A program made the translations under genes and the position numbers. A DNA stretch of 64,000 nt. Source: Pohlia nutans (Eukaryota > Streptophyta > Bryopsida > Bryales > Mniaceae). The notes beneath the pieces were generated by a model. The model saw nothing but the letters and a program-made list of their open reading frames with translations. It was not told the origin of the DNA and searched no databases. Positions 21,816-34,580 of this stretch are shown here, piece by piece (within the stretch, counting starts at the first letter, position 1; each line of letters begins with the position of its first letter). The stretch lies in NCBI GenBank assembly GCA_022496805.1, contig CM040100.1:15343009-15407008 (forward strand), read 5' to 3'.

Positions 21816-23524
21816 TGACTGAAATCTTTATTTCGCACTGATTTTACATTTTAGTGTCACCTTCACTAATTACCCTCCCTCACTATTAGCAAAAAGGAGT
21901 GTAGCCGTATCTGAAAACCTCCCAAAATGCTGGTGAGCAGGTGAGCAGGTCTAAAATTAGATGTTGACTATATGCTCACCAGTTTTGAATATTATTATGT
22001 TCCAAATAAAGAAATATCTTTCAAAAAAATAAAAATAAAACCCAACTGAATTTAGTAGTTACTACAGCTGTGGGTATAACAGTGGGTGTTGTGGTGAACA
22101 AGGGCATCCGGAATGACATTTATCTGTGGTGTCTGCCTAAATTACGGCATTTTCATATTATTGTCAAATCCAGATTTCCTGAAACGCCCTGTCTCCGGCC
22201 ATAGATGATGGAAGCAAATTCCAAGGCACCTAGCTAAATAAAAACAAGTCCCAGAAAATTACTTCAATTACTTCACAAATTCCATCGTTTTCAATGGATG
22301 AATTTAGCTAAGTAATGTCTTCCCAAAAGAAAAAAGAAGAAAAAAAGAAAAGAAGAAGAAGAAGATGAAATTTCCAATTTTTAGATAATATGTAGTGGTT
22401 GGTCTTCAGGATCGGTGAGAAATAATTATAAAAAGAGAAGCCTAAATCTTTAGGGTATCATTTTTTCAAAACATTCTATTTTGTTTGGTGAAAAATAAAA
22501 TCTTATATAACATCTTTATATAATTTGGCATTTTTTGAAAAGATATTTTCCATAATTAAATAAAATGGATAATAGTGTGTTTTTTCTACATTGAATCAAC
22601 AAGCTTAAAGGTGTGGCTCTTGAACATGAATCTAGTTTTCTTGGCAATTGGTGAAGATTGGATTTACTGAGAGTGGAGGTTCCAAGTTTGAATCTCCATG
22701 TCCATTTTTTGCACCAACAAAAACAAATATTTTAATTAACACTTTCATTTAGATGTTGAATGAAACCATCACACAATGGATGAAAATGAGGCTAAACGAT
22801 TAAAGGTTTCATCCACCCTAAACCCTAAACATTAACTTAATGATGAGCAGAAGTTGGTGATGAAATCTGGTAACATCACCGCTCTGCGCATAGCATCTTC
22901 TAAATAAAAAAAACTTTTGGACACACATATTAAGGTTCTTTAGCCAACACTAGGTCACACCCTTTTCAACAGTAGCACTATAAACATCAAATAGGCAGTG
23001 TCTCACTACTCTCACCACTCATTCTTTAGGTAAATTTTGACGTGGACTTGCTACGATTTGAGGATTTACTAAAGTGATTTCGGGATCTGCTACATATTTT
23101 GAGGTGCTCCAGAGTGGAATTAAAAAACCCTATGCAAGCCATGAGGTCCGTCGTTGTTGCAATTACCAAGAGGTCCAACATTCTAGTGAAAACAAAAATT
23201 AAAGCTTTTATGCATAAGCAATATGTAAGTTATAAACAACAGAAGTTAAGAGCAGAGGTCATGAACACAATTTATTTTTTTTGCAATTTTTCATTTTTCG
23301 AACAGGTGGCACAAATGAAACAAACATTGTAGCACTTTCATTTTGATTTCATCATAATTGAATTTTCTCAAATAGATGAAAATACGTCAGCATAGATCGG
23401 ATGAATATTTTGGTGATAAAAGAATGAGTTTTGAGTCCAAATTTAGTTAATACTAAAAATAACTTTCCTTTCTCGTTATATTTTGCCAACTAAAGAAAAG
23501 CTACCCCTACTTTTCCAAGGTGAA
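21816..23524. other. Repeat-derived intergenic sequence, no gene seen
   Basis: It contains a copy of the AT-rich 150-bp repeat (22405-22575), a purine-rich run (22324-22370) and a degraded ATAAGGTTCTTTAGC-type MITE (22930-23140). A tRNA-like patch near 22640-22710 is discussed in the findings. No convincing gene. Confidence 0.45.
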
Positions 23525-23849
23525 CACTACACTAAATGGCGTATTTAGTGTCCGGGGACACTATTTCTAAACCCGGACACTATTTTATTTAAGAAAGATA
23601 TAGTGTCCTCGTAAGAAAAAAATGAATGTAGTGTTCCAATGACATATGGCAACTTTATAATAAATATAGCATGCTACTTCATGTCACTCCCATTACTTGG
23701 AAAGAACATGACACTCTCAATAAAAGTGAGAATGACAAGTGGCAAACTCCTATATAGTGTCAAATAACACTATTTCTCTTCACCTTTGAACGAATTGTGG
23801 TAAAAGACATTAATTCTACTTAGACACTAAATACGCCATTCAGTGTAGT
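23525..23849. mobile_element. CACTACACTxAATGGCG-type MITE, second copy
   Basis: It opens CACTACACTAAATGGCGTAT and ends AAATACGCCATTCAGTGTAGT. Most of its length aligns with 14069-14395. Its right end abuts a CACTA-like segment (GTAGAAAAGGTG ... CACCTTTTTTAC, about 23846-23945). Confidence 0.75.
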
Positions 23850-23992
23850 AGAAAAGGTGACTATGCCTAGGCAATGCTGCCTAATTCTAAGCAAGTGCTA
23901 CCCATTTGCTCGGGCAACTGTCTCGGCACAAACACCTTTTTTACTATAGAACATTAACTTAGTGATGAGCAGAAGTAGTGGGGATGAAATCT

Positions 23993-24577
23993 GATGGCCC
24001 ATTCACACCAAGAAGCTTCAACACTTGCGTTGCGTTCTTGAAATGCTGCACAAGGTAAATTTTGAAAATAATATACAATTTCTTGTGGTGCCAGAGCCTT
24101 GTCTCTTCCTACTTTTGGCCAATGCATATGCGTTGGTGGAGACGCAACTTTCTTGCGGCACCCAAAATGCATTGGAGCAAATTCTTGCATGCGTCAAGTT
24201 AGAAAAAACAAATTTTTACAGGAACACACTGTAGCTACCAAAAACTTACTTGACGAACACAGATTCTCTACTGCACTGGCGTTGGGTGATGGCCCATTCA
24301 CATACACCAATGCATGCGTCAGGAAACTTTGAGGGAATTTGTTGTCAACCAAGAAATATAAAATACGCAATTAGAAATTACTCTAACGCATGACAAAAAG
24401 GAACGCAACGCAAAAAAAGGAGCATGGCTCTACTTGCGGCACTGTAATGCAGTTGCACAGTGCTCGAACAGTAGTGGCAACAAGAAAAGACAAGACTTTG
24501 AATACTTTTTTGTTTGCCGATTTTACCTTCCTCCATTTTGGGAACGCTGCGGCAGGGGCTAGGTGTGAATGGGCCAT
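23993..24577. mobile_element. Element with GATGGCCCATTCACAC termini
   Basis: GATGGCCCATTCACAC at the left is mirrored by GTGTGAATGGGCCAT at the right. A further internal GATGGCCCATTCACATAC occurs at 24288, suggesting nested or composite copies. 24290-24385 is homologous in reverse to 13900-14010. Confidence 0.6.
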
Positions 24578-25832
24578 GAGGCCAGAAGGTCCAGCATCCG
24601 AGTGAAAACACAAGCTTCACCGTAGGAGCAGTAGGAACAGTGTACCCAAGTACCAACAGCAGAAGTTAAGCATGAGCAGTAGAGTTGCAGTCTTTCTTCC
24701 TCTTTTTGACACGCTAACAACGACTTCCCAGCCCAACACCCAAAAAGCATGTGCACGGGGGCTGCAACTCCAAGACCAAAGACCCGGCAACCAGCTAGAA
24801 GAGTCTCGGAAGTAGCCCCGGGGCTCTAATAATTCCACTCAGGGTCCTTCCTCACCGTCAGGTAGCTCCTGTAGTACCGCTGCCTGAGCTAGCTAGCTCA
24901 ATAGTAGCTCAGCCAGTCAGCCAGTCTCTTTGCCGGCGAAATATAGCCAGAAAGCGAAATTGTTTATAGAAAGAGCTGAATTTGGACCCAAAACTCATTT
25001 CTTTATTCCAAAATATTCATCCATATCGACATATTTTCACAATTTCTCATTCAATTATATGCTGAGATCTAAATGAAAGTGCTACAATGGTTGTTTCGTT
25101 GATGGAAAAACGGAAAATTGTAGAAAAACCCTTGCTAGTACCCTAAGTTGTGGTCGGTTTTGGCATAAACATACAAATCCAAAATCAAAATGCTAATTTT
25201 ACTTGTTTCTCGTTACTTTTTTTATGTAGCTATAAAGTCTATCTTCGAAAAAGGGCATCAAGGGTAGCATGCGCCATCTTGGTCCCGGTGGCCAAGTTGG
25301 TAACATTTCCCCCAATGGACTCTTCATTCACGGTGGTCCTACAAGTTAGAGTTACTCTCTTTGTTTCGACTTGAAACGACTCTTTATTGTGAATAGGTAC
25401 CACGTGTCACCTAGTGATTGGGTTAGGATGACGTGGACCCCTCGAGATCTGACGTGGAAATTCAATTTCGAAGCGCCGCGCCCGTGGTGTGACCCAGTCG
25501 CAGCTAGACTGGCTGTGACGTCACTCAACGACGCAGGCTTTCTTCCTCCGTCACTCGTCTTTTGCACTCTAGCTCCATGTCAACACGCACACGAAGAATG
25601 AGGTTGTTGTGGCCGGGTGCTAGCTAGGCCGGATCATCATAGTCGCATCTTCCGGCCTAGTGCCCACCTCGGTCACCTCTACTGCACAACAATTTTGCTT
25701 CAGACAGTACTGATCGATCGCTCGCTCGCGCGCGCGATGGTGTGATTACCGTCTCTAGTTTGTGGAGCCTTACGACGTTGGAACCGAAGCTAGATTTCAA
25801 GTCGATTTCTGCATTTCTCGTCGTCTAGATTA
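24578..25832 (+). promoter_or_regulatory. GC-richer 5' region of the membrane glycoprotein gene
   Basis: Base composition rises sharply relative to the flanking repeats, with runs such as AGCTAGCTAGCTC near 24888 and TCGCTCGCTCGCGCGCGCGA near 25718. The run upstream of the ATG probably contains the promoter and 5' UTR. No TATA box could be assigned, and no gene is recognised in 24578-25690. Confidence 0.35.
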
Positions 25833-28800
25833 ATGGGGATCCCATTCGCATTCTCAGTACTGTTGTGTCTGCTCGGATTCGTGCACGGCAGCTATGGCGG
25901 CCGACTCACAAACTTGGGCGATGATTCAGAGTTCCACGGTAAGCTCGCTCGCTCGCAGGAAATAGAATTCTGCAAGGTTGAAATCCACGACAGGATCGCT
26001 AAATTTAGACATCGGTGGGTGGTGTGTAGGGTTGATGATTGAATCTGTACACGGACGAGCGCTGCTTCAAGTTACACAGAATTCGACCGTGTTCAAGTAC
26101 AGGCCATTGGACCCGCGAGGCGACCGGCTGGACCCGCTGGACAATTTCCAGCATTACAGGAACGGCTACGACGTCAAGAGCAAGCATTACTGGGCGGTGA
26201 GTAGTATCCCGAATGGTTTACAGCGTCATTGGTGAGCCTGAGTGATTTGTTACCAAAGCTGATAATGGAGGATTTTTGCAGTCTGTGGTGTTTACAGGGA
26301 TCTCGGGGTATGCGATAGCGGCGGCGTGGCTTCTGTTGGGGTTTGTGCTGCTGGTGTTTGCGTGCTGCAATTGTTTGTGTGGGTCGAGGGATCACTCTAA
26401 GCGGCCGAGGTCGCGCGCCTTCTTCTGGACTCCTCGCCTCATCGTCTTCCTGCTCTCCGCCGTTGCCGTGTGAGTCCTCTAACCCTAATAACTCTCTTCT
26501 ACCAGGAATTCCGTCTCTTGCACATATCTTCCAAAAGAAAAAGAAAAGTGAAAGTAATCCACCCTCTTTGTGCCACTTTGTAATCATCATGTATCAGTGT
26601 CTTAGAGCATTCTCACTAGTGATTGCTACCCTAAAATTCGAGGTCCCGGTTTGACTTTGGGAGACTTTTTGCCAGCCAAAGCGTATTTTGCTTGTGGATA
26701 CCAGCCAGATTCCTCTCTTGCATGACGTAATTTAATTCCAGGCTCGTATATGAGGTTTGGAAATAGGGATACCAGCCTCACTAGTGGGCTTGCTCTTACA
26801 TTTTGATATGTACACTATTGGTGGCACAAATAGGGTGTTTTTTAAATAGGGTGTTTTTTAAATAGGGTGGTTTACCTCATATGTCTTTGCCATTCAAACT
26901 GAGTATGAATTCAAATGTGTTTGTCGGGGGTTGTCAGAGTTTGCAATTTCAGCATTTGTTTTGGTAGTCCTGTGCAATTCTGAGCCCTAGAGTTTTGTCT
27001 CAAAGATTTGAAATCGCCTTGCTCAAGTTCCCTCCATTCTGAAACTCTAACATCCTCAATAGTGGGTTTCAAACCTTGAGGAATGGACACACTCTAAGAG
27101 AATCACTGACCAATCTCATCTTTGAAATTGGATCCAATTACAGTCTTCATTTTATAACTTGTACTGGTATCTATATAATGTGAACCTAAGTAGAGTAATT
27201 AGTATGAAAGAGTGTCAATGCTGGCTCATGCAATACGGTCTCATTACCTAAGAGGAATCGATGGAAAACAAGTTTAACATTGAACACTTAATTCAGTGTC
27301 CACACCCAGACTAGACATCCCCATTTTCAACAGCTCATTCCATGAAGTCTAAAATCCACAACTAATATGACCAGAAATTTTAATTTTTGGCGATATATCC
27401 CCAACTTTGTCTTGTTTGGGCCACTGTTTGTAGCATCACTCCAGAAATGGAGAATTCAATACTGGACAAATGCACTAGCACTGTTCCAAAAAAAGAAAGA
27501 AAAGAAAAATGCATGATGCTGAAGATGTGGAATTCATGATGGTTTTGCAGTGGCAGCAGCGTGATATTGCTGATAGCGGCGCGGAGGCTGAATTCGCAAG
27601 TGAACAATGTGGAGAATGTGCTGTTGGAGGCGGCTCAGAACGCCACCGACACCATTCACAACGTGTCCAGCACGCTCAACAATGTGAAGGGCGTGGTGTT
27701 GCCTTACAACCAACAGTTGTACACAAGCCTGGACTCCACGCAGACCAAGCTGGACAGCCTCGCCGTGGTTGTCAGTGACAAAGCCTTCGTCAAGTACAAG
27801 AAAACCTATCAAATGGTCTTCAAAATTGTGTGAGTAGTACAACAACAATCCTCTTTTGTTATATGGCCGTCCCTATTACTGCTGAAACCTATTACTACAC
27901 TGCCCCTAAAAACAAGTTTTTTTCAAAATGCAATTCACGACCATTTCAAGTTGATTTTTACTTTTATTTGATTTTGTGTCTTTGCAGAGAAATTGTGTTG
28001 ATCGTGGTGACGTCGTTGAATCTGCTCCTCATTACTCTTGGATTTGGTATAGTGCTACTACCCATTTGCCCTCCTGTCTGTGAAGGTTGTATGCTATGAA
28101 GTTGGAACGCATTCTTTTAAGCTCTTTTACATTGAAAACCCAGTATCAACCCATGTGTTAGGATGCTTTTAGGGTTTCAAACGTGAGTGGCTCCATTCAG
28201 AATCAGTGCTACATTATGGATACTTGAGGTTAAAGATTGATCGAAAATATGATAGTTGAGGAATGTATGTGACATCCTCACATGGTTGAGATCAAGAGGA
28301 AGAATAGCTAGATTACTAAATGTGGGTGTTTTGGTGGGGCACAGCATCAACATTTCTGAGATGGAGGCGCATCTTTTACTTGTGAGTGAAATACCACTGC
28401 ATTTAATATAGTGTTGGGGTTTATACAAAAACACATTGTAATTTCGATTTTTGGACATGTAGCATAGCAATATGAAAAAGGAGACGATTTTTTCATACTG
28501 CTGAGTTGACTAGTGTGTCGAGTTTTTTGGTTGAGGGAAGAGGTTTATAACCAAAAAAATTCACTCTCAAAGGTTATCTAGTGCATATGCAATAATGGGG
28601 ATACCAAAATGGGCAGCCCATTATTGTTCATGCAACTGAAGATTCCTCCTACCTGCTTTATTGTTCCTGATTATTGTTTGTGGTGCTGCGCAGAATAATT
28701 TTTGTGACGTGGATTTTCACCGCGTTGACATGGGTCATGTTTGGATTCTTCTTTTCAGTCCACTAGTAAGTTTCTCACCTTGGAAACTCACTATTTGCGT

Positions 28801-31800
28801 CAATGTGACATAATTAGTATAACTACCGTAACATGGTAGCAGCTCCACATCAGATTTCCCGCCATCCACATCCTTTTTTCCATGAGCCAAAACCAATAAG
28901 AAAGCGACACGTGGCACTTTCTAAAAAAGTTGAATTAATTTGTGCTACCAGGTTACGGTATTAGCAATAAACTCTTCATTCTCGTTGGTTTTAGGTCAGA
29001 GTTATTGTTCTCCTATGTTTGTCACTCATTGGCCATGATGGACTGAAACTGATTTCATTGTTGGATATGTCAGTGTGGCAGACGACAGCTGCTTAGCTTT
29101 CAAACAGTATCTTCAAGACCCCCAGAACACAACTCTGGATGACCTAATTCCGTGCGCGGATTTGGCTTCTTCAGGAGGCCAATACTTGCAAGTGCGGGAG
29201 GCTATGAAAAGTGTCATTGCTTCGGTACAAAATTATCCCCATTTTCCTTTTGTTCATTGGAGCAGTTTCAAAATTGCCACATGACTGGGCATGTCAAGTC
29301 TAGTGTTCAAAGCAACCTTATCACCGGTCAATTAGAAGAAGACTATAATGCACAATCCTTCTCCTAAATAATTATCAGCCCTTAGATCAACCAAAAAGTA
29401 CAAAAGTACAAAATCGGATTGAGTAGAAACTTAACCTATGAATTACGTTTTTTTGAAAAGCAATATCCAAGAAACTAGAATCTTTCCTCTAGAATTCAGT
29501 ATGTCACCCTTTAGTGAAGATCACAAGTTATACTATGAAAAAGAAGTAGCAGAAACCTAAGCCTTTGTTCATGTTGGCATTTTAAACCTGCGCATTATGT
29601 CTGATAATGCTCTTGATCCTCAAACATTATCTAATACCATAATGCTAAGCTGATTAGCTAACATAAATGTGTCAAATTGAGAGGGAAAGAGTTGTAATTG
29701 TGTTCATTGTCAGCCGTATGGTGAGCCAAAAAGTACACTCTTGGACGTTTATTTAGTCAATTGAATGTGGCTAATTCTGATTACCAGCGAATTGTGGATA
29801 TTATAATGGTGGATATTCATGCAATGCAGGCAACTGATCAATTTTTATACTACACCGATGGAGGCACGGGGTTGACAGGAGTTTGTGACCCAATTGGTCC
29901 GCCTCCCAACTACAATTACACTGGCATCTGTGCAAATGACACGCTACCAATTGGAGAACTCTCTCATGTAAGCGATTGTTTTCTACACTTTGAACTCTTT
30001 TATATCTCACCTTTGGTAACCAACGTACATGAGTTCACAACTTATTGTGTGGAAAGTGTCCAATCACATGTGGACATAATAGCAAGTACCGGAATTATGT
30101 GATATTGGAGAGTGATAACAACTATTTCTGTTGGTATTAGAGGTATCCGTAAAGTCACCTTAAGTTTGAAGAATTTACCATGAATTATGCTTTAACCCCT
30201 AAACGTCCCATGGGGATAGTAGATACGTTTTTGTATAATTGGCATTTGCTACCAACAAGAAGTTCTAAATTAGGATCTCAATAGCTCACTAGAACCGCAT
30301 TGATCTAAATTTCAACTTCTTTGTTGAACTCAAACCCATTAAAGGTGTGAATCCATTCCAAATACAAGAAATATACAATGTATTCTACTTGCCGCAAAGG
30401 CATTTTCAGACGTTTAGGGGTTAATATATTCTTATTTGTTCACTCCAAATAGTTAAAAGGTATGGAAGATCTTGGTGGTTTATCATTATTAGGTGTGAGA
30501 GCTTGATGGTCTTCAAACTCATGGAAAAAGTTTTTGGGCATCAAATAGGAGAATATATGTGTAATATATATCAATGGGAAGAAGAAAGAATGCTCTACAT
30601 GAATTCATCACACATAGTTTCCAGTTCTTTTTTATGATTTTCCTAACCCTGATTCATGGTTTTAAATTGACAAATTCAATTGATCATATTGTGAAAATTA
30701 TAATTCAGATGGGACCAATTTTTGTATCTTTAGAATCAGTGGAGAACAATGCATGTGTTGGTCAAAAAACAAACAAATTTGAACAAATGGAAATCCATGT
30801 AGGACCTACTCAAAACTACAAAAAACATGAGGTTCAATTTGGGCTTCTTGGTTCTTTAGGGGTTAAGATGGTATTACTATTTTTAGTTTGAGCACTTAAG
30901 GATTAGATGATCGCTGGAATGGTTTGAGCTCATGATAATATACTGTACCCATCCGGCAGGTCATGCAGAATAATTTTTTTTCTTGGAAAATTGCTTTTCG
31001 ACAAATGCCAAATTTTGCGAACATTCTCTAAGATTCTCTTTTTCACCATATTAAATTGTTTAAAAAAAAATTAATTTCCTGAAGATTTGGGCTTCTCTTT
31101 TTACAATTATTTTTGATGACCGACTACAGTAAATACTCACAGTGTACTCCTTGCCGTTTGCAGCTTCTGGAGCCATTTGTGTGCAACTACACTCGCAGTG
31201 TTTGCTTGCAGACCTACCCTTACTATGTCAACCAATCCGTTTATGATGGAGTTGTTGCCATTAGCAGTGGTGAGCATGTGCAAAACCATTTTATTGTGAA
31301 TTTTTTTCACCTGTTTGTCTCTTTACTGTAGTACCATATCAGGGTCGCCAAAAAATAATTAGAAAATGGAAACGTAAAAAAACTGGAAAAATGAAATAGT
31401 ATAAATTATTTTAAGCTACATTTTGCTATTTCTAAGCCATTGTGGGCCATTTTTAATCAGTTTTTGCTAAACCCGAAAATCAAGAAATTCATTTTTTTTA
31501 GGAGCAAACCTTATTTTTCATCAACCTTTGAATGGGAATTAGTTTGGACTTTGGAGATGATTTGAGTGAATTCTAATCCTATTTCGATTCTCTCCAGCAT
31601 CCTCTTATCATGGAAAGAATCAAAATTGGATTAGAATTGACCCAAAGGCCAACTTTCGAGAACCCATGACCTCTTCAGTCTCAATTTTTTTGTTTTTATG
31701 ACTCATACCATTCTTTAGCTAAAGTTGTCAAAACTTGGATGGAAACGAGTTTACATTGTTGGGGATGATATGTTTGTGATAAGAGGATGTTGGAGAGAAT

Positions 31801-32799
31801 CATATAAAATGAGAACTATTTCAATTATTGAAGGTCCACATCTCATGTGTCTTAAATTGATTTTCGTAGGACTCATAACATTTGAAACTCCGAAAGGACG
31901 AAGAAGCCCAAATAGGGTCTCATGTTTGTTTTTAGCAGTTTTGAGTAGGTCCGATGTGGACTTCCTTTTGTTTCATATTTATTTGTTGTTTGACCAACAC
32001 ATGCAATGTTCTTAACGATATAAAATTTGGTCTCATGGGTGATGGCCTGATATCGGTACCCCCTCCAAAAATAGTATGATTTTTGAGAAATATCTTTTTG
32101 GTAAGAAAAAAACATTGGAAAATTACAAAAAAGAGTGTTATAGGCACCATGGTTGCAACTATATATATGGTGTTAAAGACAAATTTTTTAGCACACATAA
32201 AATGAGTTAGACATAAGTCACACTATGTGAGACGCGTAAAAGTGATACCCATATCAGACCATTCCCCTCATACTTTTTCACAATATGATCAATTGAATTT
32301 TTCATTTTAAAACCATGAATCCTTGGTCCTTTAAGCTGAAGGTGTCAAAAATTTGATTAAGAACTAGTTTAGATTCTTGGAGGTGAATTGTTTGTGATAA
32401 GAAGTCACCAAAATAGGATAAACTTTTGGGGGTGCATGTATATTAGATGGACTATAGAATGTAATGTTAACATGGAGATTCATGCTAATTTGGACAAGTT
32501 TGGTTGCAGCTTCGCAAAGCACGTTGAACGCGTTCCCACTGATGGAGGAGCTCACAGACTGTTCCCTGATATTGAACCCAATACAGACCATGGTGAACAA
32601 GCGGTGCGGCCCTGCGAAGATCGCCATCAACCGCATCTGGATTTGCTTTGCAGTCATGTCATCAATCATGGTCCTGCTCATCATTTTCTGGTGTTTGGCA
32701 AATCGACGCAACACGCAGCAACGCTATAACACCAGCATTACACCACAAGACCAATCATTCACGGGCGCCCGGCCCCCGTACAGTGTCATGCCAAAGTGA
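25833..32799 (+). CDS. Multi-pass membrane glycoprotein of a conserved plant family, about 535 aa
   Basis: Exons: 25833-25938, 26030-26196, 26282-26469, 27551-27829, 27988-28046, (candidate 10-nt microexon 28173-28182), 28694-28765, 29074-29224, 29788-29967, 31164-31269, 32510-32799. The start of the 29788 exon could instead be 29830. The N-terminus is a signal peptide (MGIPFAFSVLLCLLGFVHG). HYWASVVFTGISG leads into TM1, then FWTPRLIVFLLSAVAVGSS (TM2), a luminal or extracellular helical loop with NAT and NVS glycosylation sites, IVLIVVTSLNLLLITLGF (TM3) and FVTWIFTALTWVMFGFF (TM4). A Cys-rich loop follows (VADDSCLAF...DLIPCAD...NYTRSVC), then TM5 (IWICFAVMSSIMVLLII) and a short cytoplasmic tail. 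The HYWAS, VAD-C and LDD-PC signatures match, from memory, the Arabidopsis At2g12400/At2g25270 family. Topology resembles tweety-type proteins; function is unknown. Introns hold several MITEs. Confidence 0.85.
28819..28969. mobile_element. Small MITE in an intron of the membrane glycoprotein gene
   Basis: ACTACCGTAACATGGTAGCA at the left is mirrored by TGCTACCAGGTTACGGTAT at the right. No coding capacity. Confidence 0.6.
30192..30424. mobile_element. TTAA-flanked MITE (233 bp), intronic
   Basis: The left end is TTAACCCCTAAACGTCCCAT and the right end TTCAGACGTTTAGGGGTTAA. It shares its body (GATAGTAGATAC, CATTCCAAATACAA) with the elements at 32968 and 33377. Confidence 0.8.
30426..30560. mobile_element. 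Partial copy of the inverted-repeat MITE at 42154
   Basis: ATTCTTATTTGTTCACTCCA, AATAGTTAAAAGG and TTATCATTATTAGGTGTG match the left arm of 42154-42395. The right arm is missing. Confidence 0.55.
30640..30866. mobile_element. TTAA-type MITE, left terminus decayed, intronic
   Basis: The body matches 2854-3082 (TTCAATTGATCATATTGTGA, AATCAGTGG) and the right end is TTGGTTCTTTAGGGGTTAA. The left terminus is degraded to CTAACCCTGATTCATGG. Confidence 0.65.
31885..32337. mobile_element. TTAA-type MITE interrupted by another MITE, intronic
   Basis: The outer element runs from CTCCGAAAGGACGAAGAAGC to CTTGGTCCTTTAAGCTGA, in the same subfamily as 13463-13707. It is split at about 32040-32264 by a second element. 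Confidence 0.65.
32040..32264. mobile_element. MITE with TGATGGCCTGATATCGGTAC terminus
   Basis: The left end TGATGGCCTGATATCGGTAC is mirrored imperfectly by GTGATACCCATATCAGACCA at the right. It is inserted in a TTAA-type MITE whose sequence resumes on the far side. Confidence 0.6.
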
Positions 32800-32967
32800 G
32801 TCAAGACAATGTTGGCCAAAATCAGTGATTTTTTCTTTGGGCTACCAAAAGCAGGTGTCGCCGACTCCCTTTGTCCGGAAATTACTGTCCTAGTTTTTGG
32901 CGTGTTTTAACTTAACACTTTTATTGCCAAATAAAAATCGTTTCAGTACTCAAAAAATGGTCCATCT

Positions 32968-33182
32968 TTAACCCTTAAAAGGGCTGTAGATACGTTGACA
33001 TTTGTTGTAAATAGAAAGTTTCAATTTGAGACCCTAATAGCTCATTATAATCATGTTGACGTGAATTTTAACTTCACTTTTGATCTTAAACCCATAGGAG
33101 GTCTGGAACCATGCCAAATACAATAGAATATTGTTGTATAATACTGGTTGAAAAGGGTTCTTTGAACCTTTTAAGGGTTTAA
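32968..33182. mobile_element. TTAA-flanked MITE (215 bp)
   Basis: The left end is TTAACCCTTAAAAGGGCTGT and the right end AACCTTTTAAGGGTTTAA. The body is close to that of 33377-33597. It starts 168 bp after the membrane glycoprotein stop codon, possibly within the 3' UTR. Confidence 0.7.
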
Positions 33183-33376
33183 TAGTAGTATGTAGTTTTT
33201 GTGTGACTCAAATTCCAATGAGTTTGAAGTGAACATGGCTCAAGTTTGAAGTATGGAACATAGAATAACGATGTCGGAAAAATAAATGCCAAAAACTAGG
33301 ACAATTATTTCTGGATAGAGGGTGTACTTACTAAGCTAGTGATACTTATTAGTATGCATTTGTCTTTTAACTTAAT

Positions 33377-33597
33377 TTAACCCTTGGGGATAGTAGATAC
33401 ATTGGCGTATATTTGACATTTGTTGTTAGTAGAATGTTCTAAATTGAGACTCCAGTAGCTCATTAAAACCATGTCGACATGAATTTAACTTCACTTCTGA
33501 TCTTAAACCTATAGGAATTGTAGAACCATTCCAAATACAATGAAATACTATTGTATAATATTGGTCAGAATGGGTTCTTTAGACCTTTAAGGGTTAA
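33377..33597. mobile_element. TTAA-flanked MITE (221 bp)
   Basis: The left end is TTAACCCTTGGGGATAGTAG and the right end AGACCTTTAAGGGTTAA. It forms a near-tandem pair with 32968-33182. Confidence 0.75.
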
Positions 33598-34462
33598 GTA
33601 GGTCTCACCTTCTTAGTAAGCATGTGACACTACTTTTGGTAATTAAAAGCAAAAGTACTAGTTAAAATGATGATTCCATGATCATTTCTTTCGCTCCTAA
33701 TATTCTATAGTCCATCTAATATAGACTTTTGAAAGTTGGACCGATTGTGATTCCTTTTATCATAAACACATCACCTTAGGATTCCATGTAGGTTTCCATT
33801 CAATTTTAGCTAAAGAATGTTATGAACTTGAAAGTTGGGTCAATTCTAATTCTTTTGGGTGTCTTCTTTTCACATACACATCACCTTAGGAAAGTTTGAT
33901 GGCTTTAACTAAAGAATGTTATGTAAATGCAGGTGATCAAAAAGCTCTTAATAGGAAACTACAAGGGTGGTAAATCTGGAGAAAAATCATCTTCTTCAAA
34001 ATAGAGGATGCTTTTGAGGTGGCACCCAACTTATAGACGGGGACCAAGTGCTTCCGACAAGTTCCAAGAAGCTACTTGTAACATTAGACCCTTTGTTTTT
34101 TTTTTCATCTTTTTCATGGAATTCTTTCCCTTGGTGCGATTTCAAGGTCTTTGGTAATGACCTTTAGCATATTGTATATAAATATTGAGATTGAAGGACA
34201 AGTTTTTGAACTTTGGTGTTTACATCTCATGCCAAATAATTATTTTTTTCACAAAATTTCTTTTCAACAAATGTCAAATTTTGTGAATATTCTTCAAGAT
34301 TCTCCCTTTCATCATACATAATATATTTTTTGAAAAAAAAATTCTTTAAAGATTTGGGCTTCTTTTTTACAATTATTTTAGGAGAAAGTAATAGATATTA
34401 TATATACACACAAGGACAAGAATATTTATGAAGAATGGTACTCACACTTGGGCATGAATGTT
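33598..34462. other. Intergenic, no gene seen
   Basis: AT-rich sequence with a copy of the 150-bp AT-rich repeat at about 34232-34385. Two short blocks (near 33745-33800 and 33830-33890) share TCACCTTAGGA-type words. No gene is recognised. Confidence 0.45.
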
Positions 34463-34580
34463 CACTAGTAGAAAAGGTGGCACTCTCCAGGGAGATGCTT
34501 AGACAAAACTTGTGCATGCGTGGAATTGGGCATTACATGCCTGGGCAACTCCCTTGGCAATGCCACCTTTTCTACTAGTG
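34463..34580. mobile_element. CACTA-like MITE (118 bp) with 3-bp target duplication
   Basis: It opens CACTAGTAGAAAAGGTGGCA and ends TGCCACCTTTTCTACTAGTG, an exact 20-bp inverted repeat. It is flanked by GTT on both sides. Too short to code for anything. Confidence 0.85.

Noticed and set aside
26174..26590. 138-codon minus-strand frame
   Set aside because: It is antisense to exon 3 and adjoining introns of the membrane glycoprotein gene, whose plus-strand frame encodes clear membrane segments.
31873..32198. Overlapping 80- and 88-codon minus-strand frames
   Set aside because: Both lie in a TTAA MITE and the element inserted into it.
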